A stretch of DNA of 13,464 nt from Smithella sp. (GTDB lineage Bacteria > Desulfobacterota > Syntrophia > Syntrophales > Smithellaceae), in contig JAAZOZ010000447.1 in NCBI GenBank assembly GCA_012797505.1, positions 1 through 13,464 of the forward strand, written 5' to 3'. The first letter of the stretch is position 1; each line of letters starts with the position of its first letter. The notes beneath the pieces were generated by a model. The model had not been told where the DNA came from, made no database searches, and saw only the letters and a program-made list of their open reading frames with translations. The position numbers and the translations under genes were made by a program. Below, piece after piece: positions 7,369 to 13,464 of the stretch.

Positions 7369-7843
7369 AAATATACAAAAAATAGCGGCTGAGGAATTAA
7401 TTTCCATCCAAGTTATCAATTCTATTGACTACAGCTTCTCCACCGGACCGATCATGGGAAAATGGTTTCAGGGCCTTAAGGAGAAGAAATTTTATGCCAC
7501 CAAATGTCCGTCCTGCGGTCGTACGATGACGCCGCCCAGGGGATGTTGCGCTTTATGTGTTGTGCGCTCCGAAGATTTTGTGGAAGTAGGCCCCAAAGGA
7601 ACTGTTGTAAATTACGACATTGCCTACTACGCAAGCCCTGATCCCTTGACCGGGAAAGTTCGTAAAACGCCATACTCCGCACTTTTTGTCATGTTAGATG
7701 GATCTGCACGAGACATTTTTGCCCATGAGATTAAGGATGATGATATTCCTAAACTCAAGCGCGGAGTGAGAGTGAGACCCGTTTGGAATGAAGTAAGAAC
7801 AGGGAGCATCCACGACTTACTCTACTTTGAAATTGATGGTTAA
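7361..7843 (+). CDS. DUF35 zinc-ribbon/OB-fold acyl-CoA-binding-type protein, copy 1
   Basis: The protein has 160 aa. A rubredoxin-like zinc ribbon lies at residues 49-66 (KCPSCG, then CCALC), giving two CxxC pairs: C49/C52 and C63/C66. An OB-fold follows, with GTVVNYDIAYY and a Pro-Tyr motif (TPYSALF). This is the usual DUF35_N plus DUF35 layout. Family members are small partners of thiolase-fold enzymes, for example BbsA with BbsB in benzylsuccinate degradation, the ChsH2 C-terminal domain with Ltp2 in steroid side-chain cleavage, and the archaeal thiolase/HMG-CoA synthase complex. The 8-bp overlap with the upstream thiolase-like gene supports partnership here. It is about 25 residues longer at the N-terminus than minimal DUF35 proteins. 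Confidence 0.88.
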   Translation: MAENIQKIAAEELISIQVINSIDYSFSTGPIMGKWFQGLKEKKFYATKCPSCGRTMTPPRGCCALCVVRSEDFVEVGPKGTVVNYDIAYYASPDPLTGKVRKTPYSALFVMLDGSARDIFAHEIKDDDIPKLKRGVRVRPVWNEVRTGSIHDLLYFEIDG

Positions 7844-7856
7844 GGAGGATTGGGCC

Positions 7857-8330
7857 ATGAAAACAGTCACAAATGAAATCAGCAAGGCGTGTTCGGTAAT
7901 ACCGGGAAAGATGGCGCTTCCCAATCAGTACTTTGCCGGAAGAGTGGGATCGAGGTTTATCATCTCCTTGCGGGATTCAAAGAAAATACTCGGCGTCAAA
8001 TGTCCGAAATGCAAAACCGTTTATGTCCCACCCATGGAATGCTGTCAGAAGGACATGACCAAGATTGATGAGAATTGGGTTGAACTGGGGGATACGGGGG
8101 TTCTTGTTAACTATACGGTGGTGAATTACCGTGATGCTCATTTGCCGCGGAAAACACCGTATATCTTGGGAATGATTCAAATGGACGGCGCAGAAGCAAC
8201 ATTAGTCCATCTTGTGGAGGGTGTAGATCCGCAAAATGTGAAGATCGGCATGAGAGTCAAGGTCGTTTTTGCAGGCAAAACAACGAACACCATTCTGGAT
8301 ATCGATCATTTTGAACCGATTGAGGAGTAG
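7857..8330 (+). CDS. DUF35 zinc-ribbon/OB-fold protein, copy 2, with an altered zinc-ligand set
   Basis: The protein has 157 aa. ATG 7857 is chosen because TAAGGAGG (7841-7848) sits eight bases upstream and includes the stop codon of the previous gene; an in-frame TTG at 7827 is less likely. The zinc-ribbon segment reads KCPKC (C49, C52), then ECCQKDM: C62 and C63 are present but the fourth Cys expected at 66 is Asp. The OB part (GVLVNYTVVNY, TPYILGMIQMDG) is well conserved. Two different DUF35 genes beside two different thiolase-like genes suggest two pairs or one four-subunit complex. Zinc binding may be retained through C62 or the Asp, or weakened. Confidence 0.87.
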   Translation: MKTVTNEISKACSVIPGKMALPNQYFAGRVGSRFIISLRDSKKILGVKCPKCKTVYVPPMECCQKDMTKIDENWVELGDTGVLVNYTVVNYRDAHLPRKTPYILGMIQMDGAEATLVHLVEGVDPQNVKIGMRVKVVFAGKTTNTILDIDHFEPIEE

Positions 8331-8397
8331 GAAATTATCGTCAACATGGTCCAAAATAAAAGCTTGGTGTCCATCAAAAGCCGGAAAGGTTAAAGGC

Positions 8398-9549
8398 ATG
8401 GATTTCAGAATATCCGAAGAGCATCTTGCAGTTGTGGATAGCATTGAAAAATTTGCCAGAAAAGAAATGCTCCCCTTGGCTCAAGTGCTCGATGAAAAGG
8501 GCGAGTTTTCAATGCCGTTATGGAGAAAGATGGGTGAATTAGGTTACACGGGTTTATTGGCTGGTGAAAAATACGGCGGCAGCAATCTTGGAGCGCTTGG
8601 CACGACCATGGCTCTGGAGGCTGCTGGAAGAGCTGGGGCCGATCAGGGCACTTTACTTTCATGGGCTGCGCACATGGTCATTTCGATGTTAAACATCGAG
8701 CACTGGGGCAACGACGAACAAAAACAAAAGTATCTTCCCAAAATGGCGTCCGGCGAATGGATTGGAGCAATGGCTTTAACCGAACCCAATGCCGGCAGTG
8801 ACGCCAGTTCGGTAACAACTAGCGCGCGACTTCAGGGAAATAAATACATTCTCAACGGCACCAAGATGTTCATTACCAATGGACCCATCTGTGATGTCGT
8901 AGTCGTTATAGCGCGATCTGAAGCCGGCTCGAAAGGAGCGAGTGGAACGACCGCCTTTATCGTGGATAAGACCATGCCGGGATGGCATTCAAGTAAAAAA
9001 CTGGACAAGATGGGTTTGCGGGCTTCACCAACGGGAGAACTTGTTTTCGATAATTGCGAAGTTCCGGTTGAGAACGTTTTAGGCGAAGTCGGCATGGGTA
9101 TGAAGGGCGTGGCTTTCTCCGGAGTCAATTGGGAGCGTACAATCCTCGCTGGTCATTTCCTGGGAGGTATGGAATTCAATATAAATGAATGTATCAAGTA
9201 TGCAAAGGGAAGAGTGCAATTTGGTCGTCCTATAGCCAGTTTTCAAACGATGCAACATAAAATTGTCGATATGGCTGCGGATATCGAGGCTCTCAAACTA
9301 TTATTATACAGACAGGCATGGATGATCGATAACAATATGCCCTGTATAAAAGAGACTGCGTTAACTAAGTCCATAATGGGTGCAATGATGCTGCGAAATG
9401 CAGATGAAGCTATTCAGATATTTGGTGGTTATGGGTTGTGTAAAGAATACCCCGTTGAACGATTCTACCGTGATTGGAAGCTTGCAACCATCGGCGGAGG
9501 AACAGCTGAAGTTAACAGGGATATCGCAGCCCGGTTTTTGTTTAAATAA
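8398..9549 (+). CDS. Acyl-CoA dehydrogenase, isovaleryl-CoA dehydrogenase-like active site
   Basis: The protein has 383 aa, the usual ACAD length. ATG 8398 gives the normal N-terminus (MDFRISEEHLAVVDSIEKFA); the frame is open further upstream, to at least 8269, but that extension looks non-coding. Family motifs are ALTEPNAGSD (126-135), FITNG (158-162), DKMGLRASPTGEL (203-215), FGRPI.SFQ (275-283) and IFGGYGLCKEYPVERFYRD (341-359). The Glu of SCAD/MCAD, in the C-terminal YEGT motif, is absent: residues 365-369 read IGGGT. A Glu lies instead in NWERTILAG (E246), the base position of isovaleryl-CoA and long-chain ACADs. A branched or bulky substrate is therefore plausible. It uses FAD and passes electrons to ETF. 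A 67-bp spacer separates it from the DUF35 gene, and it is probably the last gene of the sigma-54 operon. Confidence 0.93.
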   Translation: MDFRISEEHLAVVDSIEKFARKEMLPLAQVLDEKGEFSMPLWRKMGELGYTGLLAGEKYGGSNLGALGTTMALEAAGRAGADQGTLLSWAAHMVISMLNIEHWGNDEQKQKYLPKMASGEWIGAMALTEPNAGSDASSVTTSARLQGNKYILNGTKMFITNGPICDVVVVIARSEAGSKGASGTTAFIVDKTMPGWHSSKKLDKMGLRASPTGELVFDNCEVPVENVLGEVGMGMKGVAFSGVNWERTILAGHFLGGMEFNINECIKYAKGRVQFGRPIASFQTMQHKIVDMAADIEALKLLLYRQAWMIDNNMPCIKETALTKSIMGAMMLRNADEAIQIFGGYGLCKEYPVERFYRDWKLATIGGGTAEVNRDIAARFLFK

Positions 9550-9820
9550 AAGATAAATGACCGTCTGTTTAAACAAGAGGCGGCCACCAGCAATGTGATG
9601 AATATTTAAACAGGCGCCGATTAGCGGCAGCTAGCGCCGTGAGAGCAAATGCTTTTAGGCCGGCGTTAGCGGCGGAAGGATTATACCATAAACGGCGACA
9701 ATGGTTTCGATGGTTAAGGGGTTTATCCATAACCCGGTTACTGTGGCCCGTTACAAGCAAGACGGCAGGTGGTGACAATAGTCTCAAACGTTTAACAAAC
9801 TCTTAAAGGAGGAACATGAC
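9550..9820. other. 271-bp spacer with inverted repeats, no gene
   Basis: No convincing gene was found. CGTCTGTTTAAA (9562-9573) and TTTAAACAGGCG (9605-9616) form a 12-bp inverted pair with one G-T pairing and a 31-base interval. Next comes a stem with GGCGC/GCGCC and inner TAGC/GCTA arms (9613-9638). GGTTA/TAACC (9713-9735) is a further small pair. No T-run follows, so none looks like an intrinsic terminator. It may be a gene remnant or a degraded repeat element. The last 20 bases hold the ribosome site of the ligase gene (AAAGGAGG). Confidence 0.4.
9744..9759 (+). promoter_or_regulatory. Weak sigma-54-like promoter candidate before the acyl-CoA ligase gene
   Basis: TGGCCC-GTTAC-AAGCA keeps the invariant GG and GC at correct spacing and matches TGGCAC at five of six positions. 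The -12 part matches only three of five. It lies 61 bp before the ligase start. If real, it would put the ligase under the same activator class as the main operon. Confidence 0.25.
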
Positions 9821-11440
9821 ATGACGAAGAGTTTAACACCGTATGAAGAAAATGTGGTACGACGAGTCGCCGTTGGAGATCTGCTCATCCGTACCGCGGC
9901 GCGCTACCCGCATATGAAAGCATTATGCTTTCGTGACCGGAACTATTCATTTGCTGAACTGAACACAGCCGTCAACCGATGTGCTTACGGACTGACAAAG
10001 ATGGGAATCATGAAGGGAGACCGCTGCGCCATTTTATCCCATAATTGCGACCAGTTCGTCATTCTCTGGTGGGGCCTGATGAAAATCGGAGCAATCGTCG
10101 TCCCCCTCAATTTTATGCTGAAAAATGAAGAAGTCTCATACATCATCAATCATTCAGAGCCGGTGGCTTTCTTCGTGGAAGACAAGCTCATTCCAAACGT
10201 TCTCCCCATCAAGGATAAATTAAAGACCGTCCAGACCTTCGGATACATCAACCTGGCGGGCGATGCTTCAATGGAAGATTGGATGAACATTGAGGACCTT
10301 TGGAAAGATGAATATCCGGTTACAGAACCGGAAGCGCTAATTTATCCGGATGATCCGGCCCTTATCCTTTACACATCAGGCACTGAATCTGCGCCCAAGG
10401 GTGTCGTCAACACGCATCTTAACTTTTTCACTCTTGTTTTGAGCGCCGCCGTAGATCTACATTTCGTCAGAGGGGATGTGGCGATTGGCGGCATTCCACT
10501 GTATCATGTTGCCGCCATGTATCTCTTCATTGCCGGCATTGCCATCGGCGCCACAAACCTGATGGAATATGCTCCGGATCCCGCCGAAATCATAAAATTT
10601 ACACAGCAAAACAAGGTGACGGTCTGGGTTTGGCCCCCGACATTATACATCAACTTGCCACTTTTGCCGAACTTCGACCAGCTTGATTTTTCATCGCTCA
10701 AAGTGTGCATCATTTTCGGATCTCTTTGCCCTCCGGCCATCATTGAACGGTGGAGAAAAAAACTGCCTTCAGCGCAGTTTTTGAATTACTACGGCCAGAC
10801 GGAAATGAGTCCTCTCGGCGCCTGTTTACAGAATGAAGATTTTACCGCTCATCCGGACTCTATCGGACGTTCTCATCTCCCATTGGAGTTGAAGGTTTTC
10901 GACAGCATCCATAACAAAGAACTTCCGAGGGGTGAAGTCGGCGAACTGGTTGCCCGTGGTCCAGCCATCATGCTTGGTTACTACAAGGATAAAGAAAAGA
11001 CCGCCACAGCTTTTCGGGGAGGTTGGCACCATACAGGGGATATTGTCCGAATGGATGAAGAAGGATTCATCTACTTTGTTGATCGGGCCAAGGATATCAT
11101 CAAGACAGGCGGCGAAAATGTTTCATCGCAGGAAGTTGAAGCTTTTCTGTACAAACATCCAAAAGTAGCCGATGCGGCCGTGATCGGAATGCCTGATCCG
11201 GTCTGGTCGGAAGCAGTGACGGCGGTCATTGTTCCCAAACCGGGAGAAACCATTGACGAGAAAGAGATTATCAATTTCTGCAAGAGCAACATTGCAGCAT
11301 ACAAGGTCCCCAAGAATGTTTTCTTTGTGGAAGCGCTGCCACGCAACCCGAGCGGCAAGGTATTGAAAAACATCCTGCGGAAGGAATGTGAAAAAAGATT
11401 GCAGGAGAATTTTCAGGCCCATGGAGAGGGTGTTAAGTAA
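9821..11440 (+). CDS. AMP-forming acyl-CoA synthetase (ANL superfamily)
   Basis: The protein has 539 aa, with a strong ribosome site (AAAGGAGG) before ATG 9821. ANL motifs in order: P-loop-like YTSGTESAPKG (184-194), YYGQTE (323-328), the HTGD hinge region (404-407), DRAKDIIKTGGENV (421-434) and NPSGKVLK (509-516) with the catalytic Lys at 513. It should activate a carboxylic acid with ATP and CoA through an acyl-AMP, giving the CoA thioester that the neighbouring dehydrogenase and thiolase-fold proteins use. The P-loop has ES where many members have TG or TT, a minor variant. The closest general types are fatty-acid and medium-chain ligases; the substrate cannot be told. It is separated from the ACAD gene by 271 bp, so it may be a second transcription unit. 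Confidence 0.92.
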   Translation: MTKSLTPYEENVVRRVAVGDLLIRTAARYPHMKALCFRDRNYSFAELNTAVNRCAYGLTKMGIMKGDRCAILSHNCDQFVILWWGLMKIGAIVVPLNFMLKNEEVSYIINHSEPVAFFVEDKLIPNVLPIKDKLKTVQTFGYINLAGDASMEDWMNIEDLWKDEYPVTEPEALIYPDDPALILYTSGTESAPKGVVNTHLNFFTLVLSAAVDLHFVRGDVAIGGIPLYHVAAMYLFIAGIAIGATNLMEYAPDPAEIIKFTQQNKVTVWVWPPTLYINLPLLPNFDQLDFSSLKVCIIFGSLCPPAIIERWRKKLPSAQFLNYYGQTEMSPLGACLQNEDFTAHPDSIGRSHLPLELKVFDSIHNKELPRGEVGELVARGPAIMLGYYKDKEKTATAFRGGWHHTGDIVRMDEEGFIYFVDRAKDIIKTGGENVSSQEVEAFLYKHPKVADAAVIGMPDPVWSEAVTAVIVPKPGETIDEKEIINFCKSNIAAYKVPKNVFFVEALPRNPSGKVLKNILRKECEKRLQENFQAHGEGVK

Positions 11441-11641
11441 ATTGTTTGTATCGAATCTCTCCCGGTCGAATCCCCCCGCCCATTGGGGCGAATGGAACGA
11501 CTAATCTGGGGTGACGCCCCGCGCCTGCGGCGGAGCAGTTCATTATGCGCCAGATTTCTCTTCGACATAAATATGATGATTGTTTCAGGTTCATATTAAG
11601 AGAAAGGGAAACACCGCCGTGGAATAAATTTGCCTTGAAGA
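11441..11641. other. About 200-bp spacer with GC-rich hairpins between ligase and broken MaoC gene
   Basis: No complete gene was found. CGCCC/GGGCG (11477-11490) is a small hairpin without a T-run. A larger imperfect palindrome spans 11503-11556: AATCTGG and CCAGATT as outer arms, with inner GGGG/CCCC and CGCC/GGCG stems. It looks like a REP-type element. A TTG codon at 11635 opens a short frame (KIANWESF) that could be the displaced start of the MaoC gene. Confidence 0.4.
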
Positions 11642-12059
11642 TTGCAAACTGGGAAAGTTTTTGTTTCGCCAGGCAGGACATTTACAGAAACTGATATTGT
11701 TCTATTTTCAGCCTTTGCCGGTGATTGGCATCAATGTCCTGTACGCGTCCAAGCCCCCTTTTCAAGAGCGAATTGCTCACGGTTTTCTTGTTTTAGTCGT
11801 CGGCAGCGCACTGCTTTTCCGATGGGGGCAATATGTTGTTTTGCCTAAAAGCTTCATTGCTTTTGATGGAAGAGAGTCTGTCCGCTTTGCTTCTCCGGTA
11901 CGGATAGGTGATACGATTCAATGCGAGGCTAGAGTTAAAAGCCTGTCGGAGAAAGATGAAAAACGGGGCATTATCGAATTGGAAAGTTTTGCCAAGAATC
12001 AAAAAGAAGAAATCGTATCCACTTATATCTCAAAAATCCTCGTGGCCCGCAGGGAATGA
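11642..12059 (+). pseudogene. Frameshifted MaoC-like (R)-specific enoyl-CoA hydratase / hotdog dehydratase
   Basis: Two frames each carry half of one hotdog protein. From about 11642 one frame reads GKVFVSPGRTFTETDIVLF, then SAFAGDWH, a typical MaoC N-terminal half. From about 11755 the next frame reads PPFQERIAHGFLVLVVGSAL and continues to ILVARRE before the stop at 12057-12059. The switch lies near the run of five C and four T at 11754-11762. The stretch between GDWH and PF is about four residues shorter than usual, and the His of the expected PLHxD hydratase motif is not there, so this may be more than one base change. An in-frame stop at 11636 and no good ATG or ribosome site weaken the 5' end too. 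A 132-aa frame from a TTG at 11661 exists, but its first 30 residues are not MaoC-like. The ancestral role would be hydration of the enoyl-CoA made by the ACAD. Confidence 0.75.
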
Positions 12060-12116
12060 GCGGCCATCTGGGTTCTTCGGCATTGGTAATAAAATAAATA
12101 TTGCGAGGTGAAAATT

Positions 12117-13034
12117 ATGAGTAATAAACGTATTGTTAGCTGTGCAATAACCGGATCGATTCATGTTCCAACTATGTCGGAGTACCTGCCTATCACCCCG
12201 CAGCAGATTGCGCAAAATGCACTGGATGCAGCAGTCGCCGGAGCCGCAGTAGTTCATATTCACGCCCGTAATCCTGCCGATGGCATGCCGTCTTCAGACC
12301 TCAACCTCTTTCAGGAAATTATTGATCTCATTCGTGCAAAAAATAAAGATCTTATCATCTGCCTCACAACAGGCGGCGGAGCAGGAATGACAGTAGAGCA
12401 GCGATTGGCAGTGGTCCCGCGGTTTAAGCCGGAGCTGGCCTCCTGCAATTTAGGTTCAATAAATTGGGGCGTATTCGCAATCGCAGAAAAATACAAGGAG
12501 TTCAAGTATCCCTGGGAAGGCGCCATGATGAAAATGATCGAGGGATACATTTTTCAGAATACCTTTGCCGATCTGAAAACGATGCTTCCGGTTATGGCGG
12601 AAAACGGAACCAAGCCGGAGCTGGAAGTTTATGACATAGGGCATCTCTATAATCTGGCCTATCTCCTTCAAGCAGGCTTTATCAAGCCGCCGGTTTATTT
12701 GCAGTTTGTGACCGGAATCCTGGGGGGCATCGGTTCCACGCCTTATGATCTTCTCAACCTGCACACGACTGCCGAGCGGCTTTTTGGCGCTGGGAACTAC
12801 CAATGGTCGGCATTTGGAGCGGGGCGGGCCGAGTTTCCAATCTGTACTCAAGCGTTGCTTCTGGGAGGCAATGTGCGAGTCGGCATGGAAGACAACCTGA
12901 TGTTGAGCCGCAAGAAAAAAGCGAAGAGCAACGGGGAGTTGGTGGAGAAGATGGCGCGGATTATGCGGGAATTCGATTTGGAGCCGGCTTCACCGGATGA
13001 GGCGCGAGAGATTTTGGGATTAAAGAAACGATAG
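12117..13034 (+). CDS. BKACE / DUF849 beta-keto acid cleavage enzyme
   Basis: The protein has 305 aa. ATG 12117 follows GAGGTG (12104-12109); the in-frame GTG at 12108 lies within that site. Members of this TIM-barrel family (PF05853; prototype 3-keto-5-aminohexanoate cleavage enzyme, Kce) condense a beta-keto acid with acetyl-CoA, giving acetoacetate and a new acyl-CoA. The metal site is visible: VHIHAR (46-51; H47, H49) and Glu in RVGMEDN (254-260; E258). TTGGGAG (84-90) and FGAGRAEFP (233-241) are further family signatures. No signal peptide or fusion is seen. Beside a CoA ligase and the thiolase-fold genes, it could dispose of a beta-keto acid intermediate. The substrate is not predictable by eye. 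A weak AT-rich hairpin follows (13049-13070). Confidence 0.93.
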   Translation: MSNKRIVSCAITGSIHVPTMSEYLPITPQQIAQNALDAAVAGAAVVHIHARNPADGMPSSDLNLFQEIIDLIRAKNKDLIICLTTGGGAGMTVEQRLAVVPRFKPELASCNLGSINWGVFAIAEKYKEFKYPWEGAMMKMIEGYIFQNTFADLKTMLPVMAENGTKPELEVYDIGHLYNLAYLLQAGFIKPPVYLQFVTGILGGIGSTPYDLLNLHTTAERLFGAGNYQWSAFGAGRAEFPICTQALLLGGNVRVGMEDNLMLSRKKKAKSNGELVEKMARIMREFDLEPASPDEAREILGLKKR

Positions 13035-13145
13035 CGGCATTTTTAGTTAAACATGAGAGAGAAAATGTTTTAATAATTACGGGAAAACTTAAAGCAATGA
13101 AAACCCAACCGGTGCCGTCAACTTTTTCGTGTAAATTTTTCGCGG

Positions 13146-13464
13146 CTAGAACCGCTCATACTTCCGCTTGTACTTTTCATACTGCCGCTCGAGCGCCTCT
13201 CTGTCGCGAGCCGTCCCGTGCGCGGGAAGATAAACGGAACAGCCCGTCTTCAGCAGGTTTCCCCAGCTTGCCGCCATGAGTTTCTCGTCCGCCGCGAACG
13301 GAGGAATCACCGAACCCCGGAAAACACCGAACAGGGCATCGCCGACGATCGCAATTTCACTTTCGAGGATGACGCTGAGGGACCCGGGCGAATGGCCCGG
13401 CGTGGCAAGAAGATATCCCTGAAACCCCAACGGGCTCAAATCATACCGGTCCGCGATCGTCAGA
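13146..13464 (-). CDS. MBL-fold metallo-hydrolase, C-terminal part (5' end beyond the window)
   Basis: The minus-strand frame is open from the window edge (13463) to a TAG at 13146, giving 105 visible residues. ATPGHSPGSLSV carries the late-strand His of the metallo-beta-lactamase fold. VGDALFG has the bridging Asp, and LPAHG has the final metal-ligand His. A Lys/Arg/Tyr-rich helix (YEKYKRKYERF) ends the protein. Members hydrolyse thioesters (glyoxalase II-like), lactones or other esters; the specific type cannot be told. It is convergent with the BKACE gene and GC-rich like the MetV end, so it may be native chromosome beyond the cluster. Confidence 0.85.
   Translation of the reverse strand, partial: LTIADRYDLSPLGFQGYLLATPGHSPGSLSVILESEIAIVGDALFGVFRGSVIPPFAADEKLMAASWGNLLKTGCSVYLPAHGTARDREALERQYEKYKRKYERF

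Noticed and set aside
8269..8397. Upstream extension of the ACAD frame
   Set aside because: It overlaps the end of the DUF35 gene, has no ACAD similarity, and ATG 8398 gives the normal N-terminus.
11477..11490. Hairpin as a rho-independent terminator of the ligase gene
   Set aside because: The stem is short and not followed by a T-run.
11661..11754. TTG-started 132-aa frame as a normal intact MaoC gene
   Set aside because: Its first 30 or so residues are not hotdog-like, while the other frame here encodes a clear MaoC N-terminal half.
12108..12116. GTG start for BKACE
   Set aside because: The codon is within the GAGGTG ribosome site; ATG 12117 is better placed.
13053..13060. ATGAGAGA as a repeat of the tRNA 3' end (TCTCTCAT, 465-472)
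   Set aside because: It is only 8 bp and in inverted orientation; an att site should be a longer direct repeat.
1..13464. CRISPR arrays, rRNA genes and complete insertion sequences
   Set aside because: No regularly spaced repeats, rRNA-like stretches or transposase frames were seen.

Overview
The window looks like part of a chromosome of an anaerobic, CoA-ester-metabolising bacterium, most likely a deltaproteobacterium (Desulfobacterota; syntrophic or sulfate-reducing type). This is inferred from gene content: a Cys-rich MetV-type methylenetetrahydrofolate reductase end, a sigma-54 activator next to a textbook -24/-12 promoter, and a dense set of acyl-CoA enzymes. No 16S or phylogenetic marker is present, so the assignment is tentative.

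Layout. The 3' end of a MetV/MTHFR-type gene (1-333) is followed by a tRNA-Arg(CCG) gene (405-481) with its own promoter and terminator. Next is a 288-bp MITE-like element (548-835) with terminal inverted repeats and a 5-bp direct repeat. A large minus-strand sigma-54 activator (848-3982) reads away from a 410-bp AT-rich control region. That region carries a perfect sigma-54 promoter (4230-4245) and upstream palindromes. The plus-strand operon follows: PHP-domain protein, two unusual thiolase-fold proteins, two DUF35 (zinc ribbon/OB-fold) proteins and an acyl-CoA dehydrogenase (4393-9549). After a 271-bp spacer comes an acyl-CoA synthetase (9821-11440), then a frameshifted MaoC-like hydratase (about 11642-12059) and a BKACE/DUF849 beta-keto acid cleavage enzyme (12117-13034). 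The window ends in the C-terminal part of a convergent MBL-fold hydrolase gene (13146-13464, minus).

How it may work. The cluster reads as a catabolic module. An acid is activated to its CoA thioester (AMP-forming ligase), dehydrogenated at alpha-beta (ACAD with an isovaleryl-CoA-dehydrogenase-type catalytic Glu), hydrated (MaoC, now broken), and cleaved by a thiolase-fold/DUF35 complex. BKACE would transfer or cleave a beta-keto acid with acetyl-CoA. Both thiolase-fold proteins lack the canonical Cys-His-Cys residues, and the window has no 3-hydroxyacyl-CoA dehydrogenase. That fits an aldol-type cleavage, as in the steroid side-chain aldolase Ltp2-ChsH2, better than ordinary thiolysis. The substrate is unknown.

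The two ends of the window are clearly GC-rich (sampled lines about 62-67% G+C), while much of the interior is lower and the control region is AT-rich. With the tRNA at one edge, the catabolic cluster could be an acquired island. No second attachment site is visible here.
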